Below, piece after piece: positions 1 through 10,271 of a DNA stretch of 64,000 nucleotides. The position numbers were made by a program, and so were the translations under genes. The DNA is taken from assembly GCF_003013715.1 (NCBI RefSeq), contig NC_072812.1:2976001-3040000 (forward strand), written 5' to 3'. A model generated the notes under the pieces. That model worked only from the letters and a program-made list of their open reading frames with translations, did no database searches and was not told the DNA's origin. This DNA comes from Candidozyma auris (Eukaryota > Ascomycota > Pichiomycetes > Serinales > Metschnikowiaceae). Position 1 is the first letter of the stretch. The number at the start of each line of letters is the position of its first letter.

Positions 1-164
1 GAATCTCGGTGTTCCGCTGCTGGCGGCGCCGGGTCGTTTAGAAGATTGTTGATGGAGTGTCTTTGGTGTGGAGAGGCCCAAGGTTTGGATTCTGGAGTTT
101 TCAGCTGTTTGTCCTCGCGTGACCTCTCCTGGCTTTCGCCGTTGAGAATTGATCCGACGTTCAT
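1..164 (-). CDS. 5' end of an unidentified gene, cut by the window edge
   Basis: Read on the minus strand, an ATG at 164-162 opens a frame that stays open for 54 codons to the edge of the window. The product starts MNVGSILNGESQE and is hydrophilic, rich in Ser, Pro, Lys and Glu, with a short SINNLLND segment and then a Pro/Ala stretch. Short LLN/LLND segments of this kind occur near the N termini of many fungal transcription factors, but that is only a resemblance and no DNA-binding domain is visible in the part present. The gene is separated from the 3' end of IDP2 by about 240 bp and its promoter must lie in that gap. It could be a chance open frame, but its length, start context and composition favour a real N terminus. 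Confidence 0.5.
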   Translation of the reverse strand, partial: MNVGSILNGESQERSREDKQLKTPESKPWASPHQRHSINNLLNDPAPPAAEHRD

Positions 165-400
165 TGTAAGAATAGAGAGATGCAAGTGTGGAGGAGATGT
201 TGGTGATGCGCTTTACTGAGTAAATAAAAAGTATGCGAGAGAGGTGTATCACGTGTGTGCTCATGTGATATTAATCATGTGATGTTTCTCTGTGATGGCC
301 GCAAAACCCCAAATCGGCCCCTCCCACTACAACAACTTAGTCTATAACATTTTGCCTTGTGACCTTATACTTACTCTCATAAATACTTGCATCCCCTCAC

Positions 401-1639
401 TTACTTGCCCAAAGCCTTGGCCAAGTTTTTGTCCAAACGAGACTTGACAGCATCAATGAACTCTTCAGTGGTGACGTACGAGGAGCGGTCCGTCTTACCT
501 TGGGTCAAGGCCAAGTCTTTGGTCATGATGTTGTCAACGGCAACCGTGTCAATGACAGCCTGTTCGAGATTTTCGCCGAACGTAACCACATCCGGTGTGT
601 TGTCCAACTTACCCCTCTGGATAAGACCTCTTGTCCACGCGTAGATCGATGCAATGGAGTTTGTAGATGTCTCCTTGCCCTGCTGATGCTGTCTGTAGTG
701 TCTGGTGACAGTTCCGTGTGCAGCTTCGGCCTCAAAAGCCTTACCATCTGGTGTCATGAGGACTGAGGACATAAGACCCAAACTGCCGAAGCCTTGCGCA
801 ACAATGTCAGATTGCACGTCACCGTCATAGTTCTTCATGGCAATGATGTAGCCACCTTTAGACTTCAACATCTGCGCAACCATATCGTCGATCAAACGGT
901 GCTCGTACCAGATTCCTGCAGCCTCGAAGTCCTTCTTGTACTTCGTCTCGTATAAGTTTTCGAAGATATCCTTGAAACGGCCATCATATCTCTTCAAAAT
1001 GGTGTTTTTCGTAGACGAGAACAAATTCAACTTCCTGTCCAAGGCAAGCTTGAAGCTCAGCTCGGCGAAGTCCGTGATGGACTTATCGGTATTGTACATG
1101 GCCATGCCGACACCTGGAGCATCGTAGTGGTAAACCTGGTGCACTTCCTCTGGAGATCCATCATCAGGCTTGAAAACCAACGAGAGCTGGCCTGGCTTCG
1201 AGAACACCACATCAGTGGCCTTATACTGGTCACCGAAAGCGTGTCTACCAATAATGATTGGTTTCTCCCAGGTTGGAACCACACGAGGAATGTTTTCAAT
1301 GACAATTGGCTCACGGAAGACGGTACCGCCCAAGATGTTTCTCAAAGTACCATTAGGCGACAACCACATTTTCTTCAAGTTGAACTCCTTCACTCTAGCT
1401 TCATCTGGAGTGATGGTGGCACACTTGACTCCCACACCATACTTCAAGATAGCCTCTGCCGCATCAGTGGTGACATTGTCTTCGGTCTCGTCTCTGTGCA
1501 AAATGCCCAAATCGTAGTACTTCAAGTCGACATCCAAGTAAGGAAGAATGAGCTTATCCTTGATGAACTGCCAGATGATTCTCGTCATCTCATCGCCGTC
1601 CATCTCGACGATTGGGTTCTTCACTTCGATTTTGCCCAT
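401..1639 (-). CDS. IDP2: Cytosolic NADP-dependent isocitrate dehydrogenase
   Basis: The 412-residue product catalyses oxidative decarboxylation of isocitrate to 2-oxoglutarate, making NADPH. It has the full-length architecture of eukaryotic NADP-IDH: the substrate loop SPNGT near residue 94, metal-binding aspartates around 252, 275 and 279, and the signature starting NYDGDVQSD near 270. There is no mitochondrial presequence and the C terminus AKALGK is not a PTS1 signal, so the cytosolic isozyme (Idp2 type) is inferred rather than Idp1 or Idp3. The ATG at 1639 gives the same N terminus as the family. A TATA-like TATATAAG lies about 67 bp upstream. Residue 194 is encoded by CTG where relatives have Ser in the segment FAxSSF, one of the clues to the CUG-Ser code. 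The promoter side is a 1.07-kb gene-free gap. Confidence 0.95.
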   Translation of the reverse strand: MGKIEVKNPIVEMDGDEMTRIIWQFIKDKLILPYLDVDLKYYDLGILHRDETEDNVTTDAAEAILKYGVGVKCATITPDEARVKEFNLKKMWLSPNGTLRNILGGTVFREPIVIENIPRVVPTWEKPIIIGRHAFGDQYKATDVVFSKPGQLSLVFKPDDGSPEEVHQVYHYDAPGVGMAMYNTDKSITDFAELSFKLALDRKLNLFSSTKNTILKRYDGRFKDIFENLYETKYKKDFEAAGIWYEHRLIDDMVAQMLKSKGGYIIAMKNYDGDVQSDIVAQGFGSLGLMSSVLMTPDGKAFEAEAAHGTVTRHYRQHQQGKETSTNSIASIYAWTRGLIQRGKLDNTPDVVTFGENLEQAVIDTVAVDNIMTKDLALTQGKTDRSSYVTTEEFIDAVKSRLDKNLAKALGK

Positions 1640-2711
1640 GGTGATTGTGTTGTTTGATACAAATTCTGAGTAAAGGCAGCAGTGAAGTCAGGCAGGATAG
1701 TCGCACTTATATAGTACCAAATAACTCCGGGGAGATGTAATTGTCTGGGGAAGCGATTTACAGACAGGGCCAATTGCAGCCGCGGTGAATGCGAGCCACA
1801 TATACAAGGAATACTTTCTCCATTAGGCGCGGAAAACCAGCATAACGGAGAATCCAAAAGACGAAAAAAAAAAAATGGTAGGCTAAGCCAACTCTTGCTC
1901 ACGTCTCCTAATCAGAGTCCGAACCTCATCGTTTGGTCTTGACTCCTCCAGATCTGTTTTCGTTGAGGGGTTGTTTCGCAGACCTTTAAGGGAGTGGGTG
2001 TACCCCACCAGGGAAGCATGGCGACTGCAGGAAGCTCGGTACTTTGGCCACCTTCCGATATGGGGCTTGTGCCTGTCAGAACATAATGTTTAAATCTTCT
2101 GCGCCTGTGTGACTTGCAAAATCGGTGGCGCCGGTCGCGACCTTTTGATAACAATATCCGACCAAACACATGGGAGGATGTGGCCCTCGGACCGGCTTGA
2201 CCTCTAGCAGCCGCTTTTCGCGCCAGTAAGCATTGATTCGTTCCGGAAAACTCCGAACCTTACCCTGTCAGAGTCAACCCTCCTAGGACGAATAGGTAGA
2301 GGTCAATGGCTCTTTAATAGATAAACGTTGCACCATTTTGCCGACATTATTTCTTTGATCGAGCACACTACTCTACTCTCAAGCGACATTTTCCGAACCT
2401 CACAATGGCTTCCTGAATTTCCCGGACCGATCAAGTTGTAGCCCTGAACAATATAGCCTTGTTTTGCGTTTCGCGGTTACCCGGTATAGAAAAAAACCTC
2501 GATGGCCTCGATTCGGAATCAAGACCGACACTGATCACAATACTATTTTTTGTAACTAAAGGTTCCCACACCTCCTCCACGTATGTACCTCGTCGATGTT
2601 GTGATGAAACCTTAACTCAGCTCACTCAGAGTGTTTACAATGCTGAGAACTTTTCCTAATCCAACTTTATTTCTGACCATCGACCACAAACTGTAACTAA
2701 CATTCAAGCGA
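1640..2711. other. Intergenic region upstream of IDP2
   Basis: This 1.07-kb stretch lies between the IDP2 start and the KAR4 stop codon. It holds the IDP2 TATA-like element, an A-run near 1865, two GC-rich TAGCAGCCGC/ATTGCAGCCGC words near 2206 and 1773, and no open frame with recognisable coding character. It probably carries the carbon-source control of IDP2, but I could not identify a convincing Cat8/Adr1 site. Confidence 0.5.
1706..1713 (-). promoter_or_regulatory. TATA-like element of IDP2
   Basis: The sequence reads TATATAAG on the minus strand, about 67 bp before the IDP2 start codon, a usual place for a yeast TATA box with a short leader. Confidence 0.45.
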
Positions 2712-3866
2712 TCAGCATGGACTTTTTGGTCTTAATAACTCTATTTCCTTCGTTTGAGGCACAAGGTACTGTGATACCTGGCGATTGCCCCCGACGTTGA
2801 TAGTCTTCTGCTTCACCATCAGCTTTTCCTGTAGTTCTGCCTCATACTCAAATGGGTCAAAGTTGTCTACAAGCACGTCTGGCAGCACGACAACCCAACC
2901 TCTTCTCATCCTCACGGGGATCTTGAACCCTGTGCGACAAGGAACAATGTGCAAGCGACGGTTGGAGTTGGAGAAATTCTCTGCCACTCTGTAGATGGCT
3001 TCTGGCACCGCGTTATTGTACTCCACCCCAGGGCTTCCCTTGGGGGATATCTGTAGGTCTGTGTCGACGTTGCAATGGATTAAGTCTGCGTCGGTGGCTC
3101 TCCTCACAGTTCCAGTGATGCACATCCAGCAGTGCCATTGGGTTCTTTTGAACAAGGACTGGCCGTTCCCATTGACCATTGGGCTCTCATCATAGTAGAA
3201 TCCGTCATTAACCCTTCCAGGAAAATAAGGGCTGCTTTCGTCCACAGGCACGAACACAAGCTCTTCCGATCTCCTAAACTTCTTGTTCCACTTGTCACTG
3301 TTGAGGAGACTAGACAACTGCTTGATGTTGGCCGTGTGGGTCCAGATGAAAAGAAAGCCTGGCTTGGCACAAAGCTTGTACAAGGGCAACAGCTCCAAAA
3401 GCGGCAACAAGAATTGATTTTCTACCAAAGCGCCAATCATAATCACGTCAAACTGAAGAGTGTAATCTTTCACCCACGAGTTTAAGAGCGGCACAATCTT
3501 GTTCGTGTCGACTCTGACACCGTAAGGCTTGACGGCATGCTTATCGACTTGCTTTTGTTTTAAGTCCTTTAATTTCTGCAACTTTGGGTATCCTTCTGTG
3601 GGACGATCGACGTTTCTGATGTACTGAGTGGATGGTTGCCTGGTGTGAACAAAATCATTCGAAAAATCGTTAGAGAATGCAATTGATTTGGGGTTTGCCC
3701 CTCTGGGCAATGAAACTGAAGGTTCAGTCTTAGCCTTCTTAATCTCCTTCTCTTTAGGCTTCCCCCTAGATGTCTCTTTGTCAGCATACTTGGAATCTAC
3801 CGCTGGAGTCGACGAGAGGTCTGTTCTGGCTGAAGAGCGATGACCGTATTTCGAGTAAGTGTACAT
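2712..3866 (-). CDS. KAR4: Karyogamy transcription factor, MT-A70 family (Kar4)
   Basis: The 384-residue product is a member of the MT-A70 family on the METTL14-like Kar4 branch. The first 110 residues are basic and low in complexity; the rest is the MT-A70 fold. The stretch around residues 240-270 carries the family signature HCWMCITGTVRR followed by HCNVDTDL, which is typical of Kar4 rather than the catalytic Ime4. No DPPW catalytic motif is seen, in keeping with a non-catalytic partner. In Saccharomyces, Kar4 activates karyogamy genes with Ste12 during mating and joins the mRNA m6A writer complex in meiosis; the same roles are inferred here. The start codon sits about 130 bp from a TTTTTTGCAGCCA motif. 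It is slightly longer than the Saccharomyces protein because of its N-terminal tail. Confidence 0.88.
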   Translation of the reverse strand: MYTYSKYGHRSSARTDLSSTPAVDSKYADKETSRGKPKEKEIKKAKTEPSVSLPRGANPKSIAFSNDFSNDFVHTRQPSTQYIRNVDRPTEGYPKLQKLKDLKQKQVDKHAVKPYGVRVDTNKIVPLLNSWVKDYTLQFDVIMIGALVENQFLLPLLELLPLYKLCAKPGFLFIWTHTANIKQLSSLLNSDKWNKKFRRSEELVFVPVDESSPYFPGRVNDGFYYDESPMVNGNGQSLFKRTQWHCWMCITGTVRRATDADLIHCNVDTDLQISPKGSPGVEYNNAVPEAIYRVAENFSNSNRRLHIVPCRTGFKIPVRMRRGWVVVLPDVLVDNFDPFEYEAELQEKLMVKQKTINVGGNRQVSQYLVPQTKEIELLRPKSPC

Positions 3867-3996
3867 TTTTAAAGCTAACTCTGAGCTATCACGCTATAAA
3901 AAAAAAAGACAGTAAACAAAAGACTATTAAGGGGGATTCCCTTCTTAATATAGCCCGAAAGCCTTTGAGTGTTAGTTTCATGTGGAGCGCCGCACC

Positions 3997-4010
3997 TTTT
4001 TTGCAGCCAA
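3997..4010 (+). promoter_or_regulatory. TTYGCAGCCA motif, KAR4 promoter
   Basis: TTTTTTGCAGCCAA, about 131 bp upstream of the KAR4 start codon. One of the recurrent intergenic copies described in the findings. Confidence 0.4.
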
Positions 4011-4121
4011 AAATGAAACCTTCCCGACTAAATGCGATGCTACGTATCTCTGTAACAAACTATTTTATTCTGAGACAAAAAATTCAAAATGTCACAGATT
4101 CGAAGCAGTCTGGTTTTTTCT

Positions 4122-7100
4122 CTAGTGCTCGGATCTGCGACAGAAATCTACAAGTGCCTTCTTATGAAGCACTCCGTGATACTTGCCATCCCGTTGAAGG
4201 ACAACCACCCGAGTTCCGATCCTGTCGAATATAAGATGTGCCAACGTCAATGATGCATTGTGGTTGATGAATATTGGATCAGTATTCACATACCGTATCA
4301 AACACGTAAGATGGTTCATGTGAGCCTCATAATCTTTCCTCTCGCTTTCAAATGTTTGGTACTCGTCGTTAGTTCTGTATGTGAAGTAGTCTTCCGGTGG
4401 AACATCTCTATAAGAATTGCTTCTTTGTAATTCTAGCGCCTCACCCAAAACCCTGAGGTTGTGATCCTGGTATGGCTTCCATGCCGAAGGTAGGTACAGG
4501 CTTGTTTTAAAAACTTTACAATAAACTTCATCAGTGATGTCAAACTCGTGCGAGAACTCGCCAATCCTATCAAGACAGAGTTCAAGCTCTGAGAAAAAGA
4601 GGGTACCAACACAAACCTCATCCTTCAAGAGTGGTATGCATCCATCTAGAAGTGAACCTTTCGTCAAAAGGGTAAGCTTGGCCCATAAAACCCTGGTGGA
4701 GATATATGGTGTCTTGGTGATATCGATATGAAGCTTGTCATCCAAACCATAATCACTAAGCTGCGACACGTCTGAGGGTTCTTCTGAAGATGTGCTGTAA
4801 CGTTTTTGTGTCGCCCCTTGATGCTCCGTCTCTTCCAGCTCCTCCCTCTTGCAGAAGTCTCCATCAGGCAAAAGCTCTTCTGCAGATGCAAAAGGATCCA
4901 AAGCCTCAGACTCGGGTGACAAGAAAGGATAGTCATTAGCTGTGAGTAATGCCTCATACAACGAGTTGTCCTCGATGAGACCTCCCAGCCAGTTGGCCAC
5001 GGCAATTGCAATGGCTATAGGCAAAACATAGGTGTATGAACTAGTCAACTCGAATAAAATGGTCACTAGAGTGATATTCATCCTCGTAACACCAGCCATG
5101 AAAGCACCTGCGCTAATCATAGAATAGATTCCCAAATCGACGCATTCGCCTGAGTTTTCTGCACAGATATAGTTCATCATTTCGATGTGTGTAATCTCAT
5201 CGATGGTAAATCTTTTGTTTGCAAGTTGAATTGCCATACCAAAGATTCGGCCAAAGAGAGCCCCAACGACCATGGAAGGTACATATATACCGCAAGGAAC
5301 CTTTAATCCAAAAGTTATGAAAGTGAGGATGACTTTAATCACAAAAGCTGTGAGCAAGCGCCAAAACTCGGCGACAAACTGGTTCTTATTTGTGGGACAT
5401 AAAGTGGTATCCAATTCGTGGCTGTTACACGATGTTGCGAGATCTAAGACTAGCTCGGAAGAGGCTTGTTTTGTGTATGGATTCCAAAATGTCACAACAC
5501 CCGTAGCCAATGCAACACAGAAGATGTCTATCATCGGATGGCCCTTGATGAAGCGAAGCTGGCGAAACGTTTTGGGCCACCATTTGGTGAAACGAACAAA
5601 TGAAGCCCCAAATATGCCTCCTGCTACACCAATGATGACAAAGAAAGGAAGTTCGGTGGCTTTCCAATCAGACTCATAGCTTAGCTCAAACAAAACCGTC
5701 TTATCTGTGCCGTAAGGATTCAAAAATTTGAGAAACAATGTGGATGTCATAGCACAGATGAAGATGAGGAAAAGCTGATGGGAAGGCAAATAATGATTGA
5801 TTTCCTCCAAAATGAACAAGACTCCACCTAAGGGCGAACCAAAAGCCAAAGCCACTCCAGAAGATGCTGCCGCAGAAAGCACTTGCTTCTTCAAAAGATC
5901 GTTGCGATTGATGTACGGAAAGAGTCTGGTGAATATGTTGCCCACACAAGTAGCAAGATGAACGTAGGGACCCTCTTTTCCAAGAGACATTCCAGATGCG
6001 ATCGCAAATATGAGCGCAATTGTTTTGGAGACAAGGGTATAAGAACCCAAAAATCGACGAATGACAAATCCTGAGAGAATTGTCTTCACTTCAGGGACTC
6101 CAGAACCGGCTCCGGAGTACATTACCCTGGAAGAATTCTCTTTTTCAGGATGCTCGACTCCCGAGTAGTAGTCTTCGAACTCTGTTGCGCCCATTTGGTT
6201 TATACCTTGTGCTTTAGACGAGGTAAGTCTGGTGGGAATCTTTGTTGTGAGCGTGATTGCTCCAGCCAAGAGGGCCAACACCAAGGTGAGAACAACGTAA
6301 ACAGCAAAATCAAGCCGGAAAAATTGATTCAAACGATTATGTTTTAGCACTGAGGACCAAGACACCCAATCAGGGCACTCTGTGGTGATGTTGGAAAATA
6401 CATCGGGCTGATTTCTGGGGATAGAGCAGCACGATACTTGCGAGGCAAACCAGTTTGTTTTGCAGTAGCCGTGTTTGAAACCCACAAGAACGACCTCAAA
6501 CTTATCTATAACGTAAGCAATGACAGCGAAGAAGAATGCAATAATGGTGATCAACACCCACTTTCCCAACACGAGGTACACCTTCTGAAAGACCGAAAGG
6601 GGGACCTGGGACACGATTTCGTCGTCTTCGCCACTTTCAGGATCAATCGACCCTCCCTTTGTGATTCGGACGCCACGATCTAGCCCATAATTGAACATGT
6701 TCATCAGAATGAACGCTTTAGCCCAGTCTATAGTTGTGAAATCGTCATAATAGCTTTTGAAGCTGGCAACTGGCGCCTGCACCATCGACAACACTCTAGA
6801 AGCAATGGTTCTAGCTGTTCTATGCGTGTGGACCGACTGGATCTCATCAATCAGTCTGGAAGGTAACGGCTCAAAATGATTGGGCCTGTGTCTATTCAAC
6901 ATGGGCGACTTTAACCCGATCTTGTTCAAGCTGCGTATTCTATCCAAGGAAGAGCCGAAGTCGGCGTCCACCTTTGGCAGTCTTCCCAAGTGGGAGTTTC
7001 TTGTTGAGACGCCTCTCAAGGGCGTACTAGGAAGCGTTACGCTTCCCTTGTTTGGAGGATCCGGCGCCAGAATGGTCACTCCGAGTCCGTCAGCAGTCAG

Positions 7101-7127
7101 AACGGAATGTTTGGGTTTTGGGCGCAT
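4122..7127 (-). CDS. ClC-family chloride/proton exchanger with CBS domains
   Basis: The 1001-residue membrane protein is a ClC transporter. Selectivity-filter motifs are present in order: GSGVPEVK near residue 340, GKEGPYVH with the gating glutamate near 381, the proton-pathway glutamate in FILEEIN near 440, and GIYVP near 612. The conserved glutamate pair predicts a 2Cl-/H+ exchanger of endosomes, Golgi or vacuole rather than a simple channel. The hydrophobic core runs from about 185 to 745, and the C-terminal 230 residues fit a CBS pair. The roughly 180-residue hydrophilic N terminus is long for Gef1. The GKEGPYVHLATCVGNI context resembles animal ClC-3/4/5, so it may be the second fungal ClC (called GEF2 in Candida) rather than the GEF1 orthologue; I leave the symbol open. 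By analogy it would supply counter-ions for vesicle acidification and affect copper/iron loading of secretory enzymes. Confidence 0.9.
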   Translation of the reverse strand: MRPKPKHSVLTADGLGVTILAPDPPNKGSVTLPSTPLRGVSTRNSHLGRLPKVDADFGSSLDRIRSLNKIGLKSPMLNRHRPNHFEPLPSRLIDEIQSVHTHRTARTIASRVLSMVQAPVASFKSYYDDFTTIDWAKAFILMNMFNYGLDRGVRITKGGSIDPESGEDDEIVSQVPLSVFQKVYLVLGKWVLITIIAFFFAVIAYVIDKFEVVLVGFKHGYCKTNWFASQVSCCSIPRNQPDVFSNITTECPDWVSWSSVLKHNRLNQFFRLDFAVYVVLTLVLALLAGAITLTTKIPTRLTSSKAQGINQMGATEFEDYYSGVEHPEKENSSRVMYSGAGSGVPEVKTILSGFVIRRFLGSYTLVSKTIALIFAIASGMSLGKEGPYVHLATCVGNIFTRLFPYINRNDLLKKQVLSAAASSGVALAFGSPLGGVLFILEEINHYLPSHQLFLIFICAMTSTLFLKFLNPYGTDKTVLFELSYESDWKATELPFFVIIGVAGGIFGASFVRFTKWWPKTFRQLRFIKGHPMIDIFCVALATGVVTFWNPYTKQASSELVLDLATSCNSHELDTTLCPTNKNQFVAEFWRLLTAFVIKVILTFITFGLKVPCGIYVPSMVVGALFGRIFGMAIQLANKRFTIDEITHIEMMNYICAENSGECVDLGIYSMISAGAFMAGVTRMNITLVTILFELTSSYTYVLPIAIAIAVANWLGGLIEDNSLYEALLTANDYPFLSPESEALDPFASAEELLPDGDFCKREELEETEHQGATQKRYSTSSEEPSDVSQLSDYGLDDKLHIDITKTPYISTRVLWAKLTLLTKGSLLDGCIPLLKDEVCVGTLFFSELELCLDRIGEFSHEFDITDEVYCKVFKTSLYLPSAWKPYQDHNLRVLGEALELQRSNSYRDVPPEDYFTYRTNDEYQTFESERKDYEAHMNHLTCLIRYVNTDPIFINHNASLTLAHLIFDRIGTRVVVLQRDGKYHGVLHKKALVDFCRRSEH

Positions 7128-8370
7128 TCTTGTCTTCTATTCGACTGAGTAAGCGTATAAGTATGTTGTTGTTGGGGTATGTCTCTGAAATCTGGGGTGC
7201 ACTGATAACACAACAATGCAGGCGACGCTAAGAAAAAGGAAGAAACGCCTCCCCACTTTCGCAGCCAAGGACTCTGCCACGAAGAATGTGAAAAGGGAGA
7301 AGGGTTTGAAGATTCTTTAAATTTAAAAGACAATTTTCGCCTTTGAGTGAATTTTGTGCTCGGCTATTGACGGTTAATGGATTCCATCGGGTTTTGCTCC
7401 TTTCGACAGCTATCACAGTGTGTTTCTCTTCGCTACGAACAAAAGCTTCACTGGCATTATGCCGAACCGGCTCTGTTATTTATAGACGGGAATAGTAGCG
7501 GGTGTGTATAACATCTATGACACAATTTGATTCATTTAAACTCTATACTGCTTAATCGGGCTAGTTTAATGTATTTGAGGATTCGGGTTAAATTTTTTTT
7601 TTAAGGTGTGGTTAAGCGTGAGCGTCATTTTCGCAGCCATTTGGAAGGGACCATTTAGGTGATGAAAAGACTGTAGTGTTCGATACTACTTAATAAAAAG
7701 AGTTACTCAGGCTTTTTCTTTTTTTTTCTTTGTTAGACGGGTGAAAGAGAGTATGTTGAAGAAGGACCAATTGCTTTATGTTAGGCCAAAAGGAGGCATT
7801 TTAAGGTTTACAAATGACCGTACGGCCACAGTCCCTCTACTGTGGAGGAGGAGGAGGTCTGACAAGGTGCTATACTCTTGATTTGATTCACTTATTACAG
7901 TTTTGGGCCACAGACCTTGGCTTCCCTGATGATATAACACAATGGGATCTAGAAAGAAAAAAAAAAAGCGGCTCGAATTGTTGATCGAGCTATTTCAATT
8001 AGGATAATTCTAACACATAAGGCTAGTTTGGGTTGACTTCTCGCAGAATATAGTTTTAGAATACTGGAAGTAGTAGCTCCTTGATCTTCAAAATAAAGCC
8101 AAGGTTTCTAATTGTTCCACGACTTTCCTATCAGTTGACCAGATTCCAAGTCCCCTCTCCGCTGCCCAATGCAATCTTAAAATGAATCACCAAGTCATTA
8201 CAATTTCGGTATGTTTCTTAATTATTTCAAACCCTACAAGATAGGGGACGTACTTGGGAGTCATACTCAAATGAGTGCCTTGATAACCCGGAAGTGCGGA
8301 CCTGCTTTACCAACTTTTCCTCTACATCGAAATCCATTTCTTCGTTCATTAGTACATGTACGCTCTATGT
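7128..8370. other. Intergenic region upstream of the ClC gene
   Basis: This 1.24-kb gap lies between the ClC start codon and the MIC10 stop codon. It contains T-rich tracts near 7593 and 7712, a GGAGGAGGAGG stretch near 7848, and one copy of the GCAGCCA motif at 7628. I see no coding frame or RNA gene. Confidence 0.5.
7628..7639 (+). promoter_or_regulatory. TTYGCAGCCA motif, ClC gene promoter
   Basis: TTTTCGCAGCCA followed by TTTGG, about 500 bp upstream of the ClC start codon. Matches the recurrent intergenic motif. Confidence 0.4.
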
Positions 8371-8683
8371 CTAGCTCTGCTGCAATCTGATGCCGTGGAA
8401 GTTGTCGGCTCTGAAGATAGCGTCACCCTCCGAATAGCCTCTGCCTAAACCAAAGCCCACGCCGATCCATACGGGGAAAGCTCTTCTTCTGAAAAAAAGA
8501 ATGGACGCCAAAACACCGCCGCCAAAACCCATGGCGGTCTTGATCAAAGTGTTGGACAAGACAAGGTCCCACTGGTTGTTAGTATGCGAGGAGGATGAAG
8601 GATGAGGACCGTGGTATACGAAGATCGCCACATACCTTGTTGTTGAGTAGATTTTGGGAAGTGTTTTCCTGTTTGCCGGCCAT
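8371..8683 (-). CDS. MIC10: MICOS complex subunit Mic10 (spliced)
   Basis: Two exons encode 82 residues. Exon 1 (8683-8636) encodes [16 protein letters not shown]; the intron 8635-8572 (64 nt) starts GTATGT and ends TACTAACAACCAG; exon 2 (8571-8371) continues [19 protein letters not shown]. The junction restores the family's NKWDxVLSN sequence. Mic10 is a small hairpin protein of the mitochondrial inner membrane that oligomerises and bends membranes at crista junctions. Both glycine-rich membrane segments are visible: [13 protein letters not shown], then after the RRRAFPVW loop, [17 protein letters not shown]. These GxGxGxG patterns are the oligomerisation motifs of the family. The longer unspliced frame from 8631 gives an N terminus unlike the family, so I prefer the spliced model. 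Confidence 0.93.
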
Positions 8684-9617
8684 TATGGTAGAAGTAATTG
8701 AGGAATTAGCTGGAGTATGGGGTCTCTACTGGACGTAATTTTGCTTGTGAGAGAGTGAAAAACAAGCAAATACATTTGGTTGGCCAGTTGCGCGTGTGCA
8801 GGTTCCCACCAGGCTCATACTAAGTTTCAAAGTGATTCAGGCGATTGAGACGAACTTTGACAATAATAGAGCTTCAAGTTGCCTTTTTTGCTGAAGTAAG
8901 CTTCAAAATTTGCTGCGGTTTCACTGACCTCGGTCTTTTAGTGCTCTGTGTGAGCGTATGAGAGCTCACTAAGCGCACAAGATCGATAACACCACTTCAC
9001 TGAGGCGAAAAGTTTTGAAAGAAGGAGCTTTTTTTTGACTTATAGGCATCAATTGATGTTTCAGATTGGCTATACGCAATTTTTTGCTTCGTTTACACTG
9101 ATCATCGTGCGTTTCGGTCGTCGCCTGTGCACGGCCTTAGTTTGCAACCGAGACTAGCGCACATACGAAGGATGACAATTGAAAGACTCAAGACAAACTG
9201 CTACCAATTGATCAAATTGTGAACTTGTTGTTGCCAAACTTAAAAGCGAAACTTCTTCAATCAAATTTTCCCGGTAAACGACCTCACTAGACAAAGTGCG
9301 ATAGTGGTTTCCGCCTCTCAGTTTTCAGTACAGTGAACAGCTTCATCAATCGATTGCATGAGCAGTAAGTTCGATGGTTTTCCAACAACTGATTACTGGA
9401 TTCTCATATGCTGTAGTATATTTAAATCATCCATTAGTGACAACCAGCCTTAACCAACTCTACTGTAGCATTCTGAAGGGACAACTTTTGATCCTACAGC
9501 TCTCTCTAAGCTAGCTGAACGAACCTACCACGACTCAATTGCAATAAACACAATCGCAAGCAACCCTTGATGCCCCTCAATTGCCTCTGAACCTTTTGAT
9601 ACAATTCGATGAACTCC

Positions 9618-9639
9618 TTTTTTTTTTTTTTTTTTTTTT
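9618..9639 (+). repeat. Poly-T tract (22 nt)
   Basis: A run of 22 consecutive T residues. Such poly(dA:dT) tracts are common nucleosome-excluding elements in yeast promoters and are also prone to length variation. Confidence 0.8.
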
Positions 9640-10019
9640 CATGCCCTACTGAGTGCAAAAGATCTACGTTTGCTCCAGACAATCCTAGGTACACCACCAC
9701 CTAGACTTTGTCAAATTGCCCTCCCAAACAGTATAACTCACCAAACAATGCAGATACTCGCGCACTCTACATTCCATCAACTGTTCCTGGGAAGTGAGCC
9801 TTGAGAAAAAGTGCCAAAGATGGTCTCAGCCTGAACCTCGGCCATTGCGGCGGCCCGATCCCGAGCAAGCAAAACGGGCAAGCATGATTTCTACTGGAGA
9901 ACTTTACCAAAACACAACCTCTTGTTGCTTTTCCCTATATATTTACGGCTAATTCCAAATTTTACTGCTACCATTTTAGTTGATTCGATTTCCTTCTCGA
10001 GAAATGGGCATGTCTGTGG

Positions 10020-10030
10020 TGGCTGCAAAG
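10020..10030 (-). promoter_or_regulatory. TTYGCAGCCA motif, upstream of STE20
   Basis: CTTTGCAGCCA on the minus strand, about 970 bp from the STE20 start codon, in the divergent promoter region. Confidence 0.35.
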
Positions 10031-10258
10031 TCTCGCGCGATTCCTCGCCCGCCCGACGTTTTCCCTCGTTTTCGCCTTCACTATGCCACGGCCAGTGCGA
10101 ACAATCAGTGTTAGGGAAAGGAGACAGGGGAAACACATAAGGAGAAGGTTCTGGATTTTGACTGTTTCAGCAATGTCATTTTCTTTTCTTTTCTTTTTTT
10201 TTTTGGTAATTTTTCTTTGGCGTCTTTGGTTGGACAATCAAAAAGACACCTCTTTTTG

Positions 10259-10271
10259 AAGCTTATATAAG
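10259..10271 (+). promoter_or_regulatory. TATA-like palindrome, possible STE20 core promoter
   Basis: AGCTTATATAAGC is a near-perfect palindrome containing TATATAA. It is about 730 bp before the STE20 start codon. If used, the transcript would have a leader of roughly 600 nt, which would be long for yeast. Confidence 0.3.

Noticed and set aside
1819..2240. Possible Cat8-type carbon source elements upstream of IDP2
   Set aside because: TCCATTAGGCGCGG and CATTGATTCGTTCCGG only partly match the CSRE consensus; I could not support either.
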